Made by a program: the position numbers and the translations under genes
Notes under the pieces: model-generated
The model's database searches: none
Told to the model about the DNA's origin: nothing
The model's input: only the letters and a program-made list of their open reading frames with translations
Origin: an uncultured Clostridia bacterium
GTDB taxonomy: Bacteria > Bacillota > Clostridia > Oscillospirales > Acutalibacteraceae
Reading direction: 5' to 3'
Assembly (NCBI GenBank): GCA_937880805.1
Contig: CALGRR010000124.1
Location: 1-57,452, forward strand
Length of the DNA stretch: 57,452 nucleotides
Part shown: positions 1-8,568 of the stretch, piece after piece
Numbering within the stretch: the stretch's first letter is position 1
Layout of the letters: each line of letters starts with the position of its first letter

Positions 1-378
1 GAAATCAACTCTGCCGTCTGCCGTGAAATAAAATAGCACCTTGCCCCCGTCAAAAGTATATTCAACATCAACCAGCTTCATATCAAGGCCGTGAGCCGAT
101 ATTTTTTTCTGGCAAATTGCAAAAGCATCCTTTTCTTTTTCTTTGTTTTCGGTAACCTTCGCAATATCTTCATCCGTTGCAATGCGGATAAGCTTTTTGA
201 GGGGCTTTACGATTTCTTCGTCATTTATTTCTCTGTTATCCATTGCAACCTCGCCGCATTCAATGCCGCGAACGGTTTCAACGATAACTCTGTCACCTTT
301 TTTAAGAGTCTGTCCGTCGGGGTCAAAGTAATACACTTTGCCTACTTCCTTAAAACGAACACCAATTACTTCTGCCAT
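1..378 (-). CDS. ricT: PSP1-domain protein RicT (YaaT), 3' end outside window
   Basis: The visible 126 codons begin MAEVIGVRFKEVGKVYYFDP and continue through a stretch containing ETVRGIECGEV, which is the PSP1 domain of RicT/YaaT. In Bacillus RicT belongs to the RicA-RicF-RicT complex, an Fe-S complex that assists RNase Y and developmental phosphorelay. The ATG at 376-378 follows a GGAGG at about 382-388. The gene lies just downstream of holB and darA, the same neighbourhood as in Bacillus, which supports the call. The C-terminal part with the usual conserved cysteines is cut off by the window edge, so they cannot be checked. The family is known; the role in this organism is inferred. Confidence 0.85.
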   Translation of the reverse strand, partial: MAEVIGVRFKEVGKVYYFDPDGQTLKKGDRVIVETVRGIECGEVAMDNREINDEEIVKPLKKLIRIATDEDIAKVTENKEKEKDAFAICQKKISAHGLDMKLVDVEYTFDGGKVLFYFTADGRVDF

Positions 379-396
379 ATTAACCTCCGATATATA

Positions 397-1281
397 TTAA
401 ATACTGTTGCTGTGCAAAAGAGCGCACAGACGGGTAACTGTTAAATTATGATTTGCATTGAGCGAAATTGCTTTCATCAGCTCATCGGTGTTTTCAACAA
501 GCTTCAGAAGTGCACGGCTGCTCAGCTTTGATGCAAGCTCTTGAGGAACTGTTCCGAACTCGGAATTATCCTCACCTGCGGAATATTTTATTCTTAATGC
601 GGCTGAATAGATTTCCTGAATAACGGGCAGGGCGGCACGCAAAAGCTTTGCATCCTTTTCAAACATTCCTGCCGATTTAACGATTTCTATTTTATCAAGT
701 GCACCGCTTGCAAGTGCAATTTCCTTTGCGGCATCAACAACTTTTTCACGGGGCATCGATTCATCGCCCGCAGCCTGGTTTTCGCCAAGGCTGTATACCG
801 TTGCACGGGAAAGAACGGTTGGCAGAAATCCCGATTTTGAAGAACACAGCATTATAAAGTTCACGAATGAGGGCGGCTCTTCAAGAATTTTAAGAATTGC
901 ATTCTGACCTTCAACACCCATTGTGTGGGCATTTTCAAGAATAAAAACCTTTCGGTCAGCCTCATTCGGAATAATATATGCCTTGCCTCTTATTTCACGC
1001 ACAATATCAACCTTGAATGCCTTCGGCTTATCCTCAACGGAATAAATGAGAATATCGGCGTGGGAGTCTGCGGCGGATTTTATGCAATGCGGGCAGATGC
1101 CGCAGGGGGCATCCTGCTTTTCACCGCAAACGAGTGAGGCGGCAATTTTTTTTGCAAGCTTCATTCTTTCTTCGGCAGAGGAGCCCTCAAGAATAATTGC
1201 GTGGGGCAGCCTGCCTGCACCCGAAGCAACAGACAATGCCTGCTCAACGGGGTTATTTATATCAAATCCTGTTATTTTCAT
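397..1281 (-). CDS. holB: DNA polymerase III delta' subunit
   Basis: A 294-residue AAA+ clamp-loader subunit that helps open and load the sliding clamp at primed DNA. The start reads MKITGFDINNPVEQAL. A degenerate Walker A region (LEGSSAEERMKLAKK) lacks the usual GxxGxGK, as expected for delta', which does not hydrolyse ATP. A four-cysteine zinc module (C-x8-C-x2-C-x2-C) follows at about residues 52-67. The signature NAILKILEEPP and the LSRAT sensor region are present. The gene sits between darA and ricT on the same strand with short spacers. The length is slightly short for the family (about 300-330), but the C-terminal helical collar region is present. Confidence 0.92.
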   Translation of the reverse strand: MKITGFDINNPVEQALSVASGAGRLPHAIILEGSSAEERMKLAKKIAASLVCGEKQDAPCGICPHCIKSAADSHADILIYSVEDKPKAFKVDIVREIRGKAYIIPNEADRKVFILENAHTMGVEGQNAILKILEEPPSFVNFIMLCSSKSGFLPTVLSRATVYSLGENQAAGDESMPREKVVDAAKEIALASGALDKIEIVKSAGMFEKDAKLLRAALPVIQEIYSAALRIKYSAGEDNSEFGTVPQELASKLSSRALLKLVENTDELMKAISLNANHNLTVTRLCALLHSNSI

Positions 1282-1292
1282 TTCAATTCAAA

Positions 1293-1616
1293 TCAAAGCT
1301 TAATAAACTTATCAACATCAAGAACAAAAACGGTTGCACCGCCCACCGTGACTTCAACAGCTTTTGAGATAAAGCCTTCGGTCATAAATGAGGGCGAAGC
1401 GGAAACAATCTGGCTGCGTTTGCGTGAAAATTCACTGATGATTTCTATAACCTCATCAACCTTTTCGTCTTCCGTGCCGATGATGAGGGTTGTGTTGCCT
1501 GAACGGAGAAAGCCTCCCGAGGTTGAAAGCTTGGTTGCACTGAATTTTTTTCGGGTCAGACCGTTGAGTACGCTTGCACTGTCGTCATTGTTGATAATAG
1601 CAACGATAAGTTTCAT
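1293..1616 (-). CDS. darA: Cyclic-di-AMP receptor (PII-like, DarA/YaaQ)
   Basis: A 107-residue protein starting MKLIVAIINNDDSASVLNGL, matching the cyclic-di-AMP receptor family (YaaQ/DarA/PstA). These are PII-like trimers that bind c-di-AMP, with output partners still largely unknown. The motif KLSTSGGFLRSGNTTLIIG, which contributes the nucleotide site, is clear at residues 29-47. The open frame extends upstream to 1754, but that part overlaps queG. The ATG at 1616 has an AAGGAG 7-8 bases upstream and matches the family N-terminus. It lies 12 bases after queG and 11 before holB, so it is probably co-transcribed. The Bacillus order darA-yaaR-holB-ricT is kept, but no yaaR is present. Confidence 0.92.
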   Translation of the reverse strand: MKLIVAIINNDDSASVLNGLTRKKFSATKLSTSGGFLRSGNTTLIIGTEDEKVDEVIEIISEFSRKRSQIVSASPSFMTEGFISKAVEVTVGGATVFVLDVDKFIKL

Positions 1617-1629
1617 ATTTAAGCTCCTT

Positions 1630-2430
1630 TCATATGTTGTTTTTGAAAAGATTAAGATTTCTTTCCGTAACCTTTCTGCCACGCCATTCATACGCTCTGC
1701 CGTCAAGCTCTGTCTGAAGGGTAAGAACGGGAACGGGGAAAGAAAGAAATTCATTGATTTCGGTTACAGCGGCATTTTTATTCATAGGGCATATATCCTG
1801 ACAAATATCGCAGCCCCATACGCAGCCGCATTCAAGCATAAGCTTTTCTTCTTCAGGGGCAAGAGCTCCCTTTTTCTGCGTTATTGCGGATAAGCATTTT
1901 TCGGTATCCACGCCTTTGCCGTCAAGGGCTTTTGCGGGGCATTCTTCAACGCATTTTCCGCATTTTGCACAAGGCTTGATTTCGCGGCTTTCAGCCTCAA
2001 TTTCAAGCGAAGTAACAATTTCGCCTATAAAAACATATGAGCCGTATTTTTTTGTTATGAGAAGTGAATTCATTCCCCGCACGCCAAGACCCGCAAAGCA
2101 CGCCGCCGTAACCTCGGGAACGGGTGAATTATCTGCAAAGCACGCGAATTCTTCTTCGGGATAAATTTTTTTCAGCTCATCGCACGCACTTTGCAGGCGG
2201 TTAATTGCAACGGAGTGATAATCCGTTACAACCGCATATTTTGAAATGTTGCTGTTTTTGTAGCTTTCTTCGGGTAAAAGATACGGAAAGCAGGCAACAA
2301 TAACACTTTTTGCATTTTCGGGCAAACGGTTTTTGGCCCTGCATTCAATAAGATTGTTTTTGATTTTTTCAAATCCGCATATTCCCCAAAGCGGAGAAAT
2401 GCCGTTCATAATTTTTGTTATATTCATCAT
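1630..2430 (-). CDS. Short QueG-like double [4Fe-4S] protein
   Basis: A 266-residue protein resembling epoxyqueuosine reductase (QueG), the cobalamin/Fe-S enzyme of the last step of tRNA queuosine synthesis. An N-terminal DUF1730-like part contains DNSPVPEVTAACFAGLG and GMNSLL, matching the QueG region with AGLG and GKN. Two ferredoxin-type clusters follow: CAKCGKCVEECP and CGCVWGCDICQDICPMN. The C-terminal HEAT extension of canonical QueG (about 370 residues) is missing. The QueG-type ER after P is replaced by VPEV, so activity may differ. The start overlaps the stop of the upstream permease (ATGATGA), implying translational coupling. It could be a QueG-like paralogue rather than the true enzyme. 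Confidence 0.75.
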   Translation of the reverse strand: MMNITKIMNGISPLWGICGFEKIKNNLIECRAKNRLPENAKSVIVACFPYLLPEESYKNSNISKYAVVTDYHSVAINRLQSACDELKKIYPEEEFACFADNSPVPEVTAACFAGLGVRGMNSLLITKKYGSYVFIGEIVTSLEIEAESREIKPCAKCGKCVEECPAKALDGKGVDTEKCLSAITQKKGALAPEEEKLMLECGCVWGCDICQDICPMNKNAAVTEINEFLSFPVPVLTLQTELDGRAYEWRGRKVTERNLNLFKNNI

Positions 2431-3365
2431 AACATCTGTGCCGCGGCTATCATCACGGGCATTGTGAGAATGGATATAAAGCTTACCGCCGCAACGGTCT
2501 GCGAGGCAAGACCCGTATCTCTGTCGTATTTTGCGGCAAAGATTGCGGTGTTTGTGGCAGGGGGAGCACTTGCGGAAATAATAAGGGCAACAAGCAGAGT
2601 ACCGTTTATTCCTATAAGATGCAAAGCTCCGAGCATAATTGCGGGCAGAATAAGAAGCTTGATTGCCGCAACGCCGAGAATACGCCATTCTTTGAATATT
2701 GATTTAAAGTTTGTGTGTGCAATATAGGTGCCGAAAATAAGCATTGCAAGCGGAGAATTGAGGCTTGCAACATAGCTTACGGGCTCGGTTATTATATCGG
2801 GCAGGTCAATTGAAAGAAGGAATATCGGCAGACCGACGATAACCGAAAGAACACCCGGGTTGAGAATAAGCTTTTTCCATTCAAACTTCGCCGCAGTTTC
2901 GGAGCCCTTGTTGATTGTGTAAACTCCGTGGGTGAAGGTGAACATCTGGAATGAGATGATAACTGCCGAGCAATAGAAAACACCCTCATCGCCGAGTACG
3001 GCACTTGCAAGAGGAAGTGCCATATAGCCGCAGTTGCCGTAAGCTGACGCATACTTGAAAATGCAGGATTTTTCTTTGGGGCAGCGGTTGAATACAACGG
3101 TTGAAATTCCCGCCGAAACAAGATGGAGAAGCAAGCCGCAGCCGAGTGCGATAAAAAGCTTTTTTGCCGTTTCGGGTGAATATTCAAGAGTGTAAAAGCT
3201 TTCAACTATTTTTGCCGAGGTTACAACATAGAAAAGCAGGTCGGTGCAGCTTTTTGCAACCTTTTCGGTGAAAAAGCCAACCTTATCGGAAATAAAGCCT
3301 ATGGCAACTATAACATAGAGAATTAAAACCTGCTCGCCTGCAATTAAAACATTATCAAGAAACAT
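2427..3365 (-). CDS. AEC family transporter (auxin efflux carrier type)
   Basis: A 312-residue polytopic membrane protein of the AEC/BART type, secondary carriers that move small organic anions or auxin-like compounds in bacteria. About ten hydrophobic segments run from ILYVIVAIGFISDKVGF at the N-terminus to SILTMPVMIAAAQML at the C-terminus. A mid-protein charged loop is followed by the typical second half (SAPPATNTAIFAAKYD), close to the conserved P-x-A motif of the family. The start overlaps the end of the upstream membrane-protein gene by 11 bases and the stop overlaps queG. The substrate cannot be read from sequence. Confidence 0.85.
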   Translation of the reverse strand: MFLDNVLIAGEQVLILYVIVAIGFISDKVGFFTEKVAKSCTDLLFYVVTSAKIVESFYTLEYSPETAKKLFIALGCGLLLHLVSAGISTVVFNRCPKEKSCIFKYASAYGNCGYMALPLASAVLGDEGVFYCSAVIISFQMFTFTHGVYTINKGSETAAKFEWKKLILNPGVLSVIVGLPIFLLSIDLPDIITEPVSYVASLNSPLAMLIFGTYIAHTNFKSIFKEWRILGVAAIKLLILPAIMLGALHLIGINGTLLVALIISASAPPATNTAIFAAKYDRDTGLASQTVAAVSFISILTMPVMIAAAQML

Positions 3366-4260
3366 CAGATTCCTCCGACACCGGTGTGATTTCAGGCTGT
3401 CTGCTGCTTATTCTTGTGAAAACAGTTCCGATAATGAAAAGTGAAATTGCAAAATCGCAGTATTCGGCAGTTGAATAAGAATAAAGATGTTCTGCGTTTC
3501 CGCTGAGAATAACAATGAATCTCGGAACAAAGCAAACAAGAGCAAGCAGTGCGGTGCAAAGACCGTAAGAAGCAACCTTCCATTCAATATTCTTTGCATT
3601 TATTTTTGAATTTGCCTGGGCAAAAGCAAAAAAGAATGCAATCATAAAAACGAGCATAAGCATTTCAAAAAGAAGGTCGGAAACTCTTATATAGCTGATT
3701 GTTCTTGTGAATCTGAAAACCATTCTGACAATGCTCCAGAAAACGGGCACAAGAGCAAGGTATCGGCAGCTTTTGCTGCTTGATTTGCCCGTGAGAAGAG
3801 AAATTCCGATAATTACGAAAAACAAAGCGGTGAGAATTGCGAGAATCCCTTCTGCCGAAAGAATAAGGAACTGAACGGGAGAGGTTTCTTCGTATGCTGC
3901 GGTTGAAATGCCGAGCGATGAATTGAAACGCAGGCAGGCACCGAAGCAGTTAACCGCATCAAGTATAACGCCGACGGCGGCGGTGAGAGCAAGAATGCCG
4001 CAGCCGGGGCTTTTTATTTCATCGGTTGAAAAGCTGAGCTTTTTGCGTTTTGAAATGCCGATAAAAAGCAGAGCGAGAATTGACACGGCAAGAACGCCGA
4101 AAAGCAGATAAACACCGAAATTCGTTTCGGAATAAAAGCCCGTTCCGTCTTCAAGCACCGTGAAAAACTGAACTGTTCTTAACGGAAGAGCGATAACGGC
4201 GGCAAGAGCAAAGATAACCGCACCTATGCAGAAGCCGTTTCTGATAAAATCCTTTTTCAT
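3355..4260 (-). CDS. Hypothetical polytopic membrane protein
   Basis: A 301-residue protein with about eight hydrophobic segments and short polar loops; I do not recognise the family. The ATG at 4260 (MKKDFIRNGFCIGAVIF) is chosen because AGAGG sits about 10 bases upstream. A GTG at 4287 would also be in frame but overlaps citrate synthase and has no ribosome site. The C-terminus ends in a short acidic tail (PVSEESDVS). The gene lies between citrate synthase and the AEC permease and overlaps the latter by 11 bases, so it is in the same transcript. Nothing in the sequence gives a catalytic motif. Confidence 0.7.
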   Translation of the reverse strand: MKKDFIRNGFCIGAVIFALAAVIALPLRTVQFFTVLEDGTGFYSETNFGVYLLFGVLAVSILALLFIGISKRKKLSFSTDEIKSPGCGILALTAAVGVILDAVNCFGACLRFNSSLGISTAAYEETSPVQFLILSAEGILAILTALFFVIIGISLLTGKSSSKSCRYLALVPVFWSIVRMVFRFTRTISYIRVSDLLFEMLMLVFMIAFFFAFAQANSKINAKNIEWKVASYGLCTALLALVCFVPRFIVILSGNAEHLYSYSTAEYCDFAISLFIIGTVFTRISSRQPEITPVSEESDVS

Positions 4261-4276
4261 TTTTACAAGACCTCTT

Positions 4277-5641
4277 TTATCTTTCACTGATGGGAGTATA
4301 AGCTGTTTTTACGCTGTTGCTCTTGTAAGCGGGTCTGATAATCTTGTTGCCCGTGAGAATTTCTTCAATTCTGTGAGCAGACCAGCCTGCAACTCTTGCA
4401 GTTGTGAACAGCGGAGTATATAAATCAGCGGGGATTTTAAGCATTTTATAGATAAGCCCCGAATAAAGGTCAACATTTGCACACATTGCCTTGTTTGAGC
4501 CTTTGATTTCGCTGAATACTGAGGGGGTGAGCTCTTCAATAAGATTAAGCAGACGGAATTCATCCTCAAAGCCCGTGCCTTCAACAAACTCGGCAGCCTT
4601 TGCACGAAGGATTTTTGCTCTGGGGTCTGAAAGGGTGTAAATTGCGTGACCCATACCGTAAACAAGACCCGAGCCGTCGCCCGCTTCTTTGCGGATGATT
4701 TTTGCAATAAAATCCTTAACCTCATTTTCATTGGTTATATCGTTAACTCCCTCTTTGAAGGAGTCAACCATAAATGCAACTCTGCTGTTGGCACCGCCGT
4801 GCTTGGGACCCTTGAGTGAGCTTATGCCTGCCGAAATTGCGGCATATGTATCAGTTCCGCTGGAGGTTACAACTCTTGTTGCAAATGTGGAGTTGTTACC
4901 GCCGCCGTGTTCTGCGTGCACCATAAGGCAGGTGTCAAGAAGCTTTGCTTCCTTATCGGTGAATTTTCCGTTTGAACGGATTGAATGCAGAATAGCCTGG
5001 GCTGTGTTATGCTCGGGAATAAGAGGATGAATGTGCATACTCTTGCGGTAGTAGTGACGGCGTTTTACCTGATAAGCATAGCTCATTATTGCAGGTATCT
5101 GTGCAATAAGATTGATGCTCTGGCGAAGAACATTTTCAATGGATGTGTTATCGGGGTCGGGGTCATATGAATAAAGCGAAAGCACCGAACGTGAAAGCTT
5201 ATTCATAATATCGGGCGAGGGAGCTTTCATTATCATATCTTCAATGAAGTCATCGGGAAGCTCTCTGTGTTTTGCAAGCACTTCTGTAAAAAATGCAAGG
5301 TCATCCTTTGTGGGCAGACAGCCGAAAAGAAGAAGCCATACAACCTCTTCAAAGCCGAAACGGTCCTCTTCGATGCAGGCATTGACAATGGATTCCATAT
5401 CTATGCCGCGGAATGTGAGATGACCTTCACGGGGAACCTTTTCACCGTCGTCAATATAATAGCCTTCAACGGAGCAGACCTTTGTTATGCCTGCCATAAC
5501 GCCGGTTCCGTCGGCGTTGCGAAGACCTCTTTTAACATTGAAATTATCAAAATCCGCAGGGTTGATATAGTTATATTTGCGAATACCGTCGCATAATTTT
5601 TTAATATCGTCATGGGGGAGCTTGGAATTTATCGTAGACAT
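4277..5641 (-). CDS. gltA: Citrate (Si)-synthase
   Basis: A 454-residue citrate synthase that condenses acetyl-CoA and oxaloacetate into citrate and feeds 2-oxoglutarate/glutamate synthesis in anaerobes with a partial TCA cycle. Family signatures include HLTFRGIDMESIV, the substrate-binding histidine region MVHAEHGGGNNST, LKGPKHGGAN and GMGHAIYTLSDPRA with the second catalytic histidine. The N-terminal ~60 residues are an extension typical of the longer Clostridia/Bacteroidetes form. AAAGGAG lies upstream of the ATG. It is the first gene of the minus-strand run ending at ricT and has its own sigma-A promoter in the divergent gap. Confidence 0.95.
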   Translation of the reverse strand: MSTINSKLPHDDIKKLCDGIRKYNYINPADFDNFNVKRGLRNADGTGVMAGITKVCSVEGYYIDDGEKVPREGHLTFRGIDMESIVNACIEEDRFGFEEVVWLLLFGCLPTKDDLAFFTEVLAKHRELPDDFIEDMIMKAPSPDIMNKLSRSVLSLYSYDPDPDNTSIENVLRQSINLIAQIPAIMSYAYQVKRRHYYRKSMHIHPLIPEHNTAQAILHSIRSNGKFTDKEAKLLDTCLMVHAEHGGGNNSTFATRVVTSSGTDTYAAISAGISSLKGPKHGGANSRVAFMVDSFKEGVNDITNENEVKDFIAKIIRKEAGDGSGLVYGMGHAIYTLSDPRAKILRAKAAEFVEGTGFEDEFRLLNLIEELTPSVFSEIKGSNKAMCANVDLYSGLIYKMLKIPADLYTPLFTTARVAGWSAHRIEEILTGNKIIRPAYKSNSVKTAYTPISER

Positions 5642-5697
5642 ATATTTATCTCCTTTAAAGAAAGCATACTATCTCATAATATTTATAATTAAATTGT

Positions 5698-5727
5698 ATT
5701 ATACACCTATATATTATAAAAAGTCAA
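5698..5727 (-). promoter_or_regulatory. Sigma-A promoter for the citrate synthase operon
   Basis: On the minus strand TTGACT (5722-5727) is followed after 18 bases by TATAAT (5698-5703), close to consensus. Transcription would start near 5690 and give a leader of about 50 bases to the citrate synthase ATG at 5641. It sits in the divergent gap with spoIID. Confidence 0.7.
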
Positions 5728-5745
5728 GTACGGGAGGAATGCGAA

Positions 5746-6732
5746 ATGAGAGCTTATGCGGTGCTTTGTATTGTTCTGACTCTTGCGGTTTTCTTGTGTC
5801 CCATTGCTGCCCTTGGTGCACAAAAAGGTGAAAATGAGCAGTCTTTTAATTTATATGAAAGCAAGGATGAAAACAGTAACGGTGAGGATGATTATATCAG
5901 CGTTATGTCATCCTCAAGCGGAGAAACCGAAAAAATAAAACTTCGGGAATACGTTATCGGTGCGGTTGCGGCAGAAATGTCACCTCTTTATCATACGCAG
6001 GCACTCAAAGCACAGGCGGTTGCCTGCTATACATATGCAAAAAGGCAGAAAGAAAACAGCGAAAAAACCATCTCTTCATATTTTTCAAGGGCAGATATAA
6101 CCGATGACCCTGCAACTCATCAGGGCTATATCAACGAAAAGCAAAGAAAGAAAAAATGGGCAGAAAACTATGATGAATATGAAGCAAAAATCGAAGCAGC
6201 GGTTGATGAGGTTTTCGGCATTTATCTTGAATATGAGGGCGAAACCGCACTTGCGGTTTATCACGCAATAAGTGCGGGAAACACGCAGTCGGCAAAATCG
6301 CTGTGGGGCAAGGAATATCCTTATTTATCAAGCGTTTCAAGCTCCGGCGATAAGCTTTCACCCGATTATGTTACGCAAAAAAGCTTCACCGCTGCGGAGT
6401 TTAAAAAGCTTGCAAAGGAATGCGGCGCAAGGCCTGACGGCGAGCCCGAAAATTGGCTCGGAGAAATAACAAAAAATGATGACGGCTACACTTCGTTTCT
6501 GCGTATAGGCACAACGGATGTTGAGGCGGCAGAAATAAGAAATGCTTTTTCGCTCAGAAGCACCTGCTTTGACTGCGAATTTGACGGAGAAAAATTCATA
6601 TTCACCTGCAAGGGCTACGGTCACGGAGTGGGAATGAGCCAATACGGTGCCGATTATATGGCAAGGCAGGGGTTTTCGTGGCAGGAGATTCTGCAGCATT
6701 ATTATCCCGCAGCCGAAATTGTTAATATTTAG
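5746..6732 (+). CDS. spoIID: SpoIID/LytB-type lytic transglycosylase
   Basis: A 328-residue protein with an N-terminal signal or anchor helix (VLCIVLTLAVFLCPIAALGA). It then carries the SpoIID domain: LREYVIGAVAAEMSPLYHTQALKAQ, which contains the catalytic glutamate region, then YEGETALAVYHAISAGNTQSA and the C-terminal GYGHGVGMSQYGAD motif. SpoIID cleaves denuded glycan strands during engulfment in endospore formers. A GGGAGG lies 8-9 bases upstream of the ATG. It is divergent from citrate synthase and followed 38 bases later by degV. Many non-sporulating gut Clostridia keep SpoIID-like proteins, so this does not prove sporulation. Family call firm, exact orthology inferred. Confidence 0.88.
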   Translation: MRAYAVLCIVLTLAVFLCPIAALGAQKGENEQSFNLYESKDENSNGEDDYISVMSSSSGETEKIKLREYVIGAVAAEMSPLYHTQALKAQAVACYTYAKRQKENSEKTISSYFSRADITDDPATHQGYINEKQRKKKWAENYDEYEAKIEAAVDEVFGIYLEYEGETALAVYHAISAGNTQSAKSLWGKEYPYLSSVSSSGDKLSPDYVTQKSFTAAEFKKLAKECGARPDGEPENWLGEITKNDDGYTSFLRIGTTDVEAAEIRNAFSLRSTCFDCEFDGEKFIFTCKGYGHGVGMSQYGADYMARQGFSWQEILQHYYPAAEIVNI

Positions 6733-6770
6733 CATAAATACGGGCATACTTGCTTCGGGAGGTATGCACC

Positions 6771-7610
6771 GTGAAAAAGGTTGTTATAACGGCAGACAGT
6801 GCGGCGGATTTGCCGAAGGAGCTTGCCGAAAAATATGATATAAAAATTATGCCGATGAATGTTATTGTTGACGGAAAGATTTTCCGTGACGGCGTTGATA
6901 TAAGCCCGGGAGTTATTTTCGGCTATGTTGAGAAAAACGGTGAAATACCGAAAACCTCTGCGGTTTCGCCGGGGGAGTATATGGATTTTTTTGAGCCGTT
7001 TTTAAAGGCGGGCAATGCGGTTGTGCATCTTTCCTTCTGCTCAGAGCTTTCAAGCACCCACCGCAACGCAAAGCTTGCATCGGCAAGACTCGGCGATGTT
7101 TATGCACTTGATACCCGCAATCTTGCGGGCGGAATATCCCTGCTTGCCCTTAAAGCCTGCGGAATGCGTGACAAGGGCTGCACGGCAGAGGAAATTATAG
7201 TTGACTTGAAAAAGCTTGTTCCGAAAGCAAGAGTGAGTTATCTGCTTAACAGCATTGAGTTTCTGCGTAAGGGCGGCAGATGCTCCGCTGCTGCGGCTTG
7301 GGGAGCAAATCTGTTTTCGGTGAAGCCCTGTGCGGCGGTTGTGAACGGCAAAATTGATGTAATCAAAAAGTATCGAGGAAAAGGAAAAGCCGTTCGTCTG
7401 CAATACGCAAACGAGCAGCTTGAGAGCGATAATATTGATTTTGAAACTGCGTTTATTTATCATTCGGGTGTGCCCGAGGAGGAGCTTCTGACCGTTGAAG
7501 AAATGGCGAAGCAGGCGGGCTTTAAACAAGTTATAATTGCAGAAACGGGCTGTATGATAAGTCTGCACAGCGGTGAAAAAGCAATGGGAATTCATTTCCT
7601 TACGAAGTGA
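6771..7610 (+). CDS. DegV family fatty-acid binding protein (FakB-like)
   Basis: A 279-residue DegV protein, the family that binds a fatty acid and presents it to the FakA kinase for phospholipid synthesis. Motifs are TADSAADLPKELAEKYDI at the N-terminus, KTSAVSPGEYMDFFEPFL, the lipid-pocket stretch VVHLSFCSELSSTHRNA, and SIEFLRKGGRCS in the C-terminal lobe. The GTG at 6771 is chosen because GGGAGG ends 7 bases upstream; a TTG at 6750 in the same frame lies before that site and is unlikely. No FakA gene is in the window. The stop codon lies inside the arm of a terminator hairpin. Confidence 0.9.
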   Translation: MKKVVITADSAADLPKELAEKYDIKIMPMNVIVDGKIFRDGVDISPGVIFGYVEKNGEIPKTSAVSPGEYMDFFEPFLKAGNAVVHLSFCSELSSTHRNAKLASARLGDVYALDTRNLAGGISLLALKACGMRDKGCTAEEIIVDLKKLVPKARVSYLLNSIEFLRKGGRCSAAAAWGANLFSVKPCAAVVNGKIDVIKKYRGKGKAVRLQYANEQLESDNIDFETAFIYHSGVPEEELLTVEEMAKQAGFKQVIIAETGCMISLHSGEKAMGIHFLTK

Positions 7611-7619
7611 ATTCCCATT
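7583..7619. terminator. Bidirectional intrinsic terminator between degV and hydrolase
   Basis: A perfect 12-bp stem (7583-7594 with 7608-7619, AATGGGAATTCA / TGAATTCCCATT) is followed by TTTGTTATTTTT on the plus strand and by TTGCTTTTTC on the minus strand. It overlaps the last codons of degV and serves two convergent genes. Confidence 0.85.
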
Positions 7620-7623
7620 TTTG

Positions 7624-8544
7624 TTATTTTTCAAGAAAATCAACGGTAACACCGCAAAGCTCTTCAGCTCTGTTTTCGATGCACTGATGTCCGCCGCCCT
7701 CAACGGTATAGGTTGTTGCATCGGGAAAAGCGGAATTCATCTGCTCTTTCATTGAGGCGTTAAGAATAATATCCTTGCTTGCCTGGCAGAGAAGAACGGG
7801 GCATTTTATATTGCCCGCCTTATCGAGTGCGGTGGGGCGGACACGGTACATCATTTCGCACATACCGCCGCCGAAGCCGTTATACTGAACGGCATCCGTA
7901 ACGCCCGAGGTGTCATAATCCATTGCAAAATCCCAATCAAAGGTTGCCATATAAATAATAAGTTTAACAAGCGGGGTAACCTTTGTGCCATATTTAAAGA
8001 AAAGATTCATAATTCCCTTCATCGGTTTTGAAGTGATTAATCCTTCCATTGCGGCGGGGAATTCGCTCTGCGGTGCGGGGCAATAAAGAAGAAGTGCTTT
8101 CACGGGCTGCTCTTCCGCAATGTTAACTGCAACGCCGCCGCCCATTGAATGACCCGCAAGAATCCATTCGTTAATCGGAGCAATGCTCTTCATAAGCTCG
8201 GTTATGAGAACTTCACGGTCAACAAGCTCAACCTCATCGGATTCTCTTGTTGAGTAGCCGAAATCGGGAAGGTCTGCGGTTACGCATTCATAGCCCTCTT
8301 CGGTAAGCTCTTCAACCATATTTCTCCAGGCAAAGGTTGAACAGAGAAAGCCGTGAAGCATCATTATTCTGCCCTTGAATTCGCCCTTTGCGGGTTCAAC
8401 ACGGTAGTGGATTTCGTAATCGCCGTATGTAAAGAATTCACTGTTTTCATAGGGCTTGAAGGCTTCGCCGTTTGCAAATGCAAAAACGGAGCAAGCCGAG
8501 ATAATCATTGCAAAAGCGCATAAAACACTGATTGTTTTTTTCAT
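7624..8544 (-). CDS. Secreted alpha/beta hydrolase
   Basis: A 306-residue alpha/beta-fold hydrolase with a signal peptide (MKKTISVLCAFAMIISACS). The oxyanion loop is MMLHGFLCSTFAW. The nucleophile elbow is AGHSMGGG with Ser as nucleophile. A C-terminal aspartate region (CQASKDIILN) and the histidine in EGGGHQCIE complete a likely Ser-Asp-His triad. The IISACSV stretch could be a lipobox, so it may be a lipoprotein rather than fully secreted. The substrate is unknown; esterase, lipase or C-C hydrolase are all possible. It lies 24 bases downstream of dut on the same strand. Confidence 0.85.
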   Translation of the reverse strand: MKKTISVLCAFAMIISACSVFAFANGEAFKPYENSEFFTYGDYEIHYRVEPAKGEFKGRIMMLHGFLCSTFAWRNMVEELTEEGYECVTADLPDFGYSTRESDEVELVDREVLITELMKSIAPINEWILAGHSMGGGVAVNIAEEQPVKALLLYCPAPQSEFPAAMEGLITSKPMKGIMNLFFKYGTKVTPLVKLIIYMATFDWDFAMDYDTSGVTDAVQYNGFGGGMCEMMYRVRPTALDKAGNIKCPVLLCQASKDIILNASMKEQMNSAFPDATTYTVEGGGHQCIENRAEELCGVTVDFLEK

Positions 8545-8568
8545 AAACCGTTACCTCAAATCCATAAA

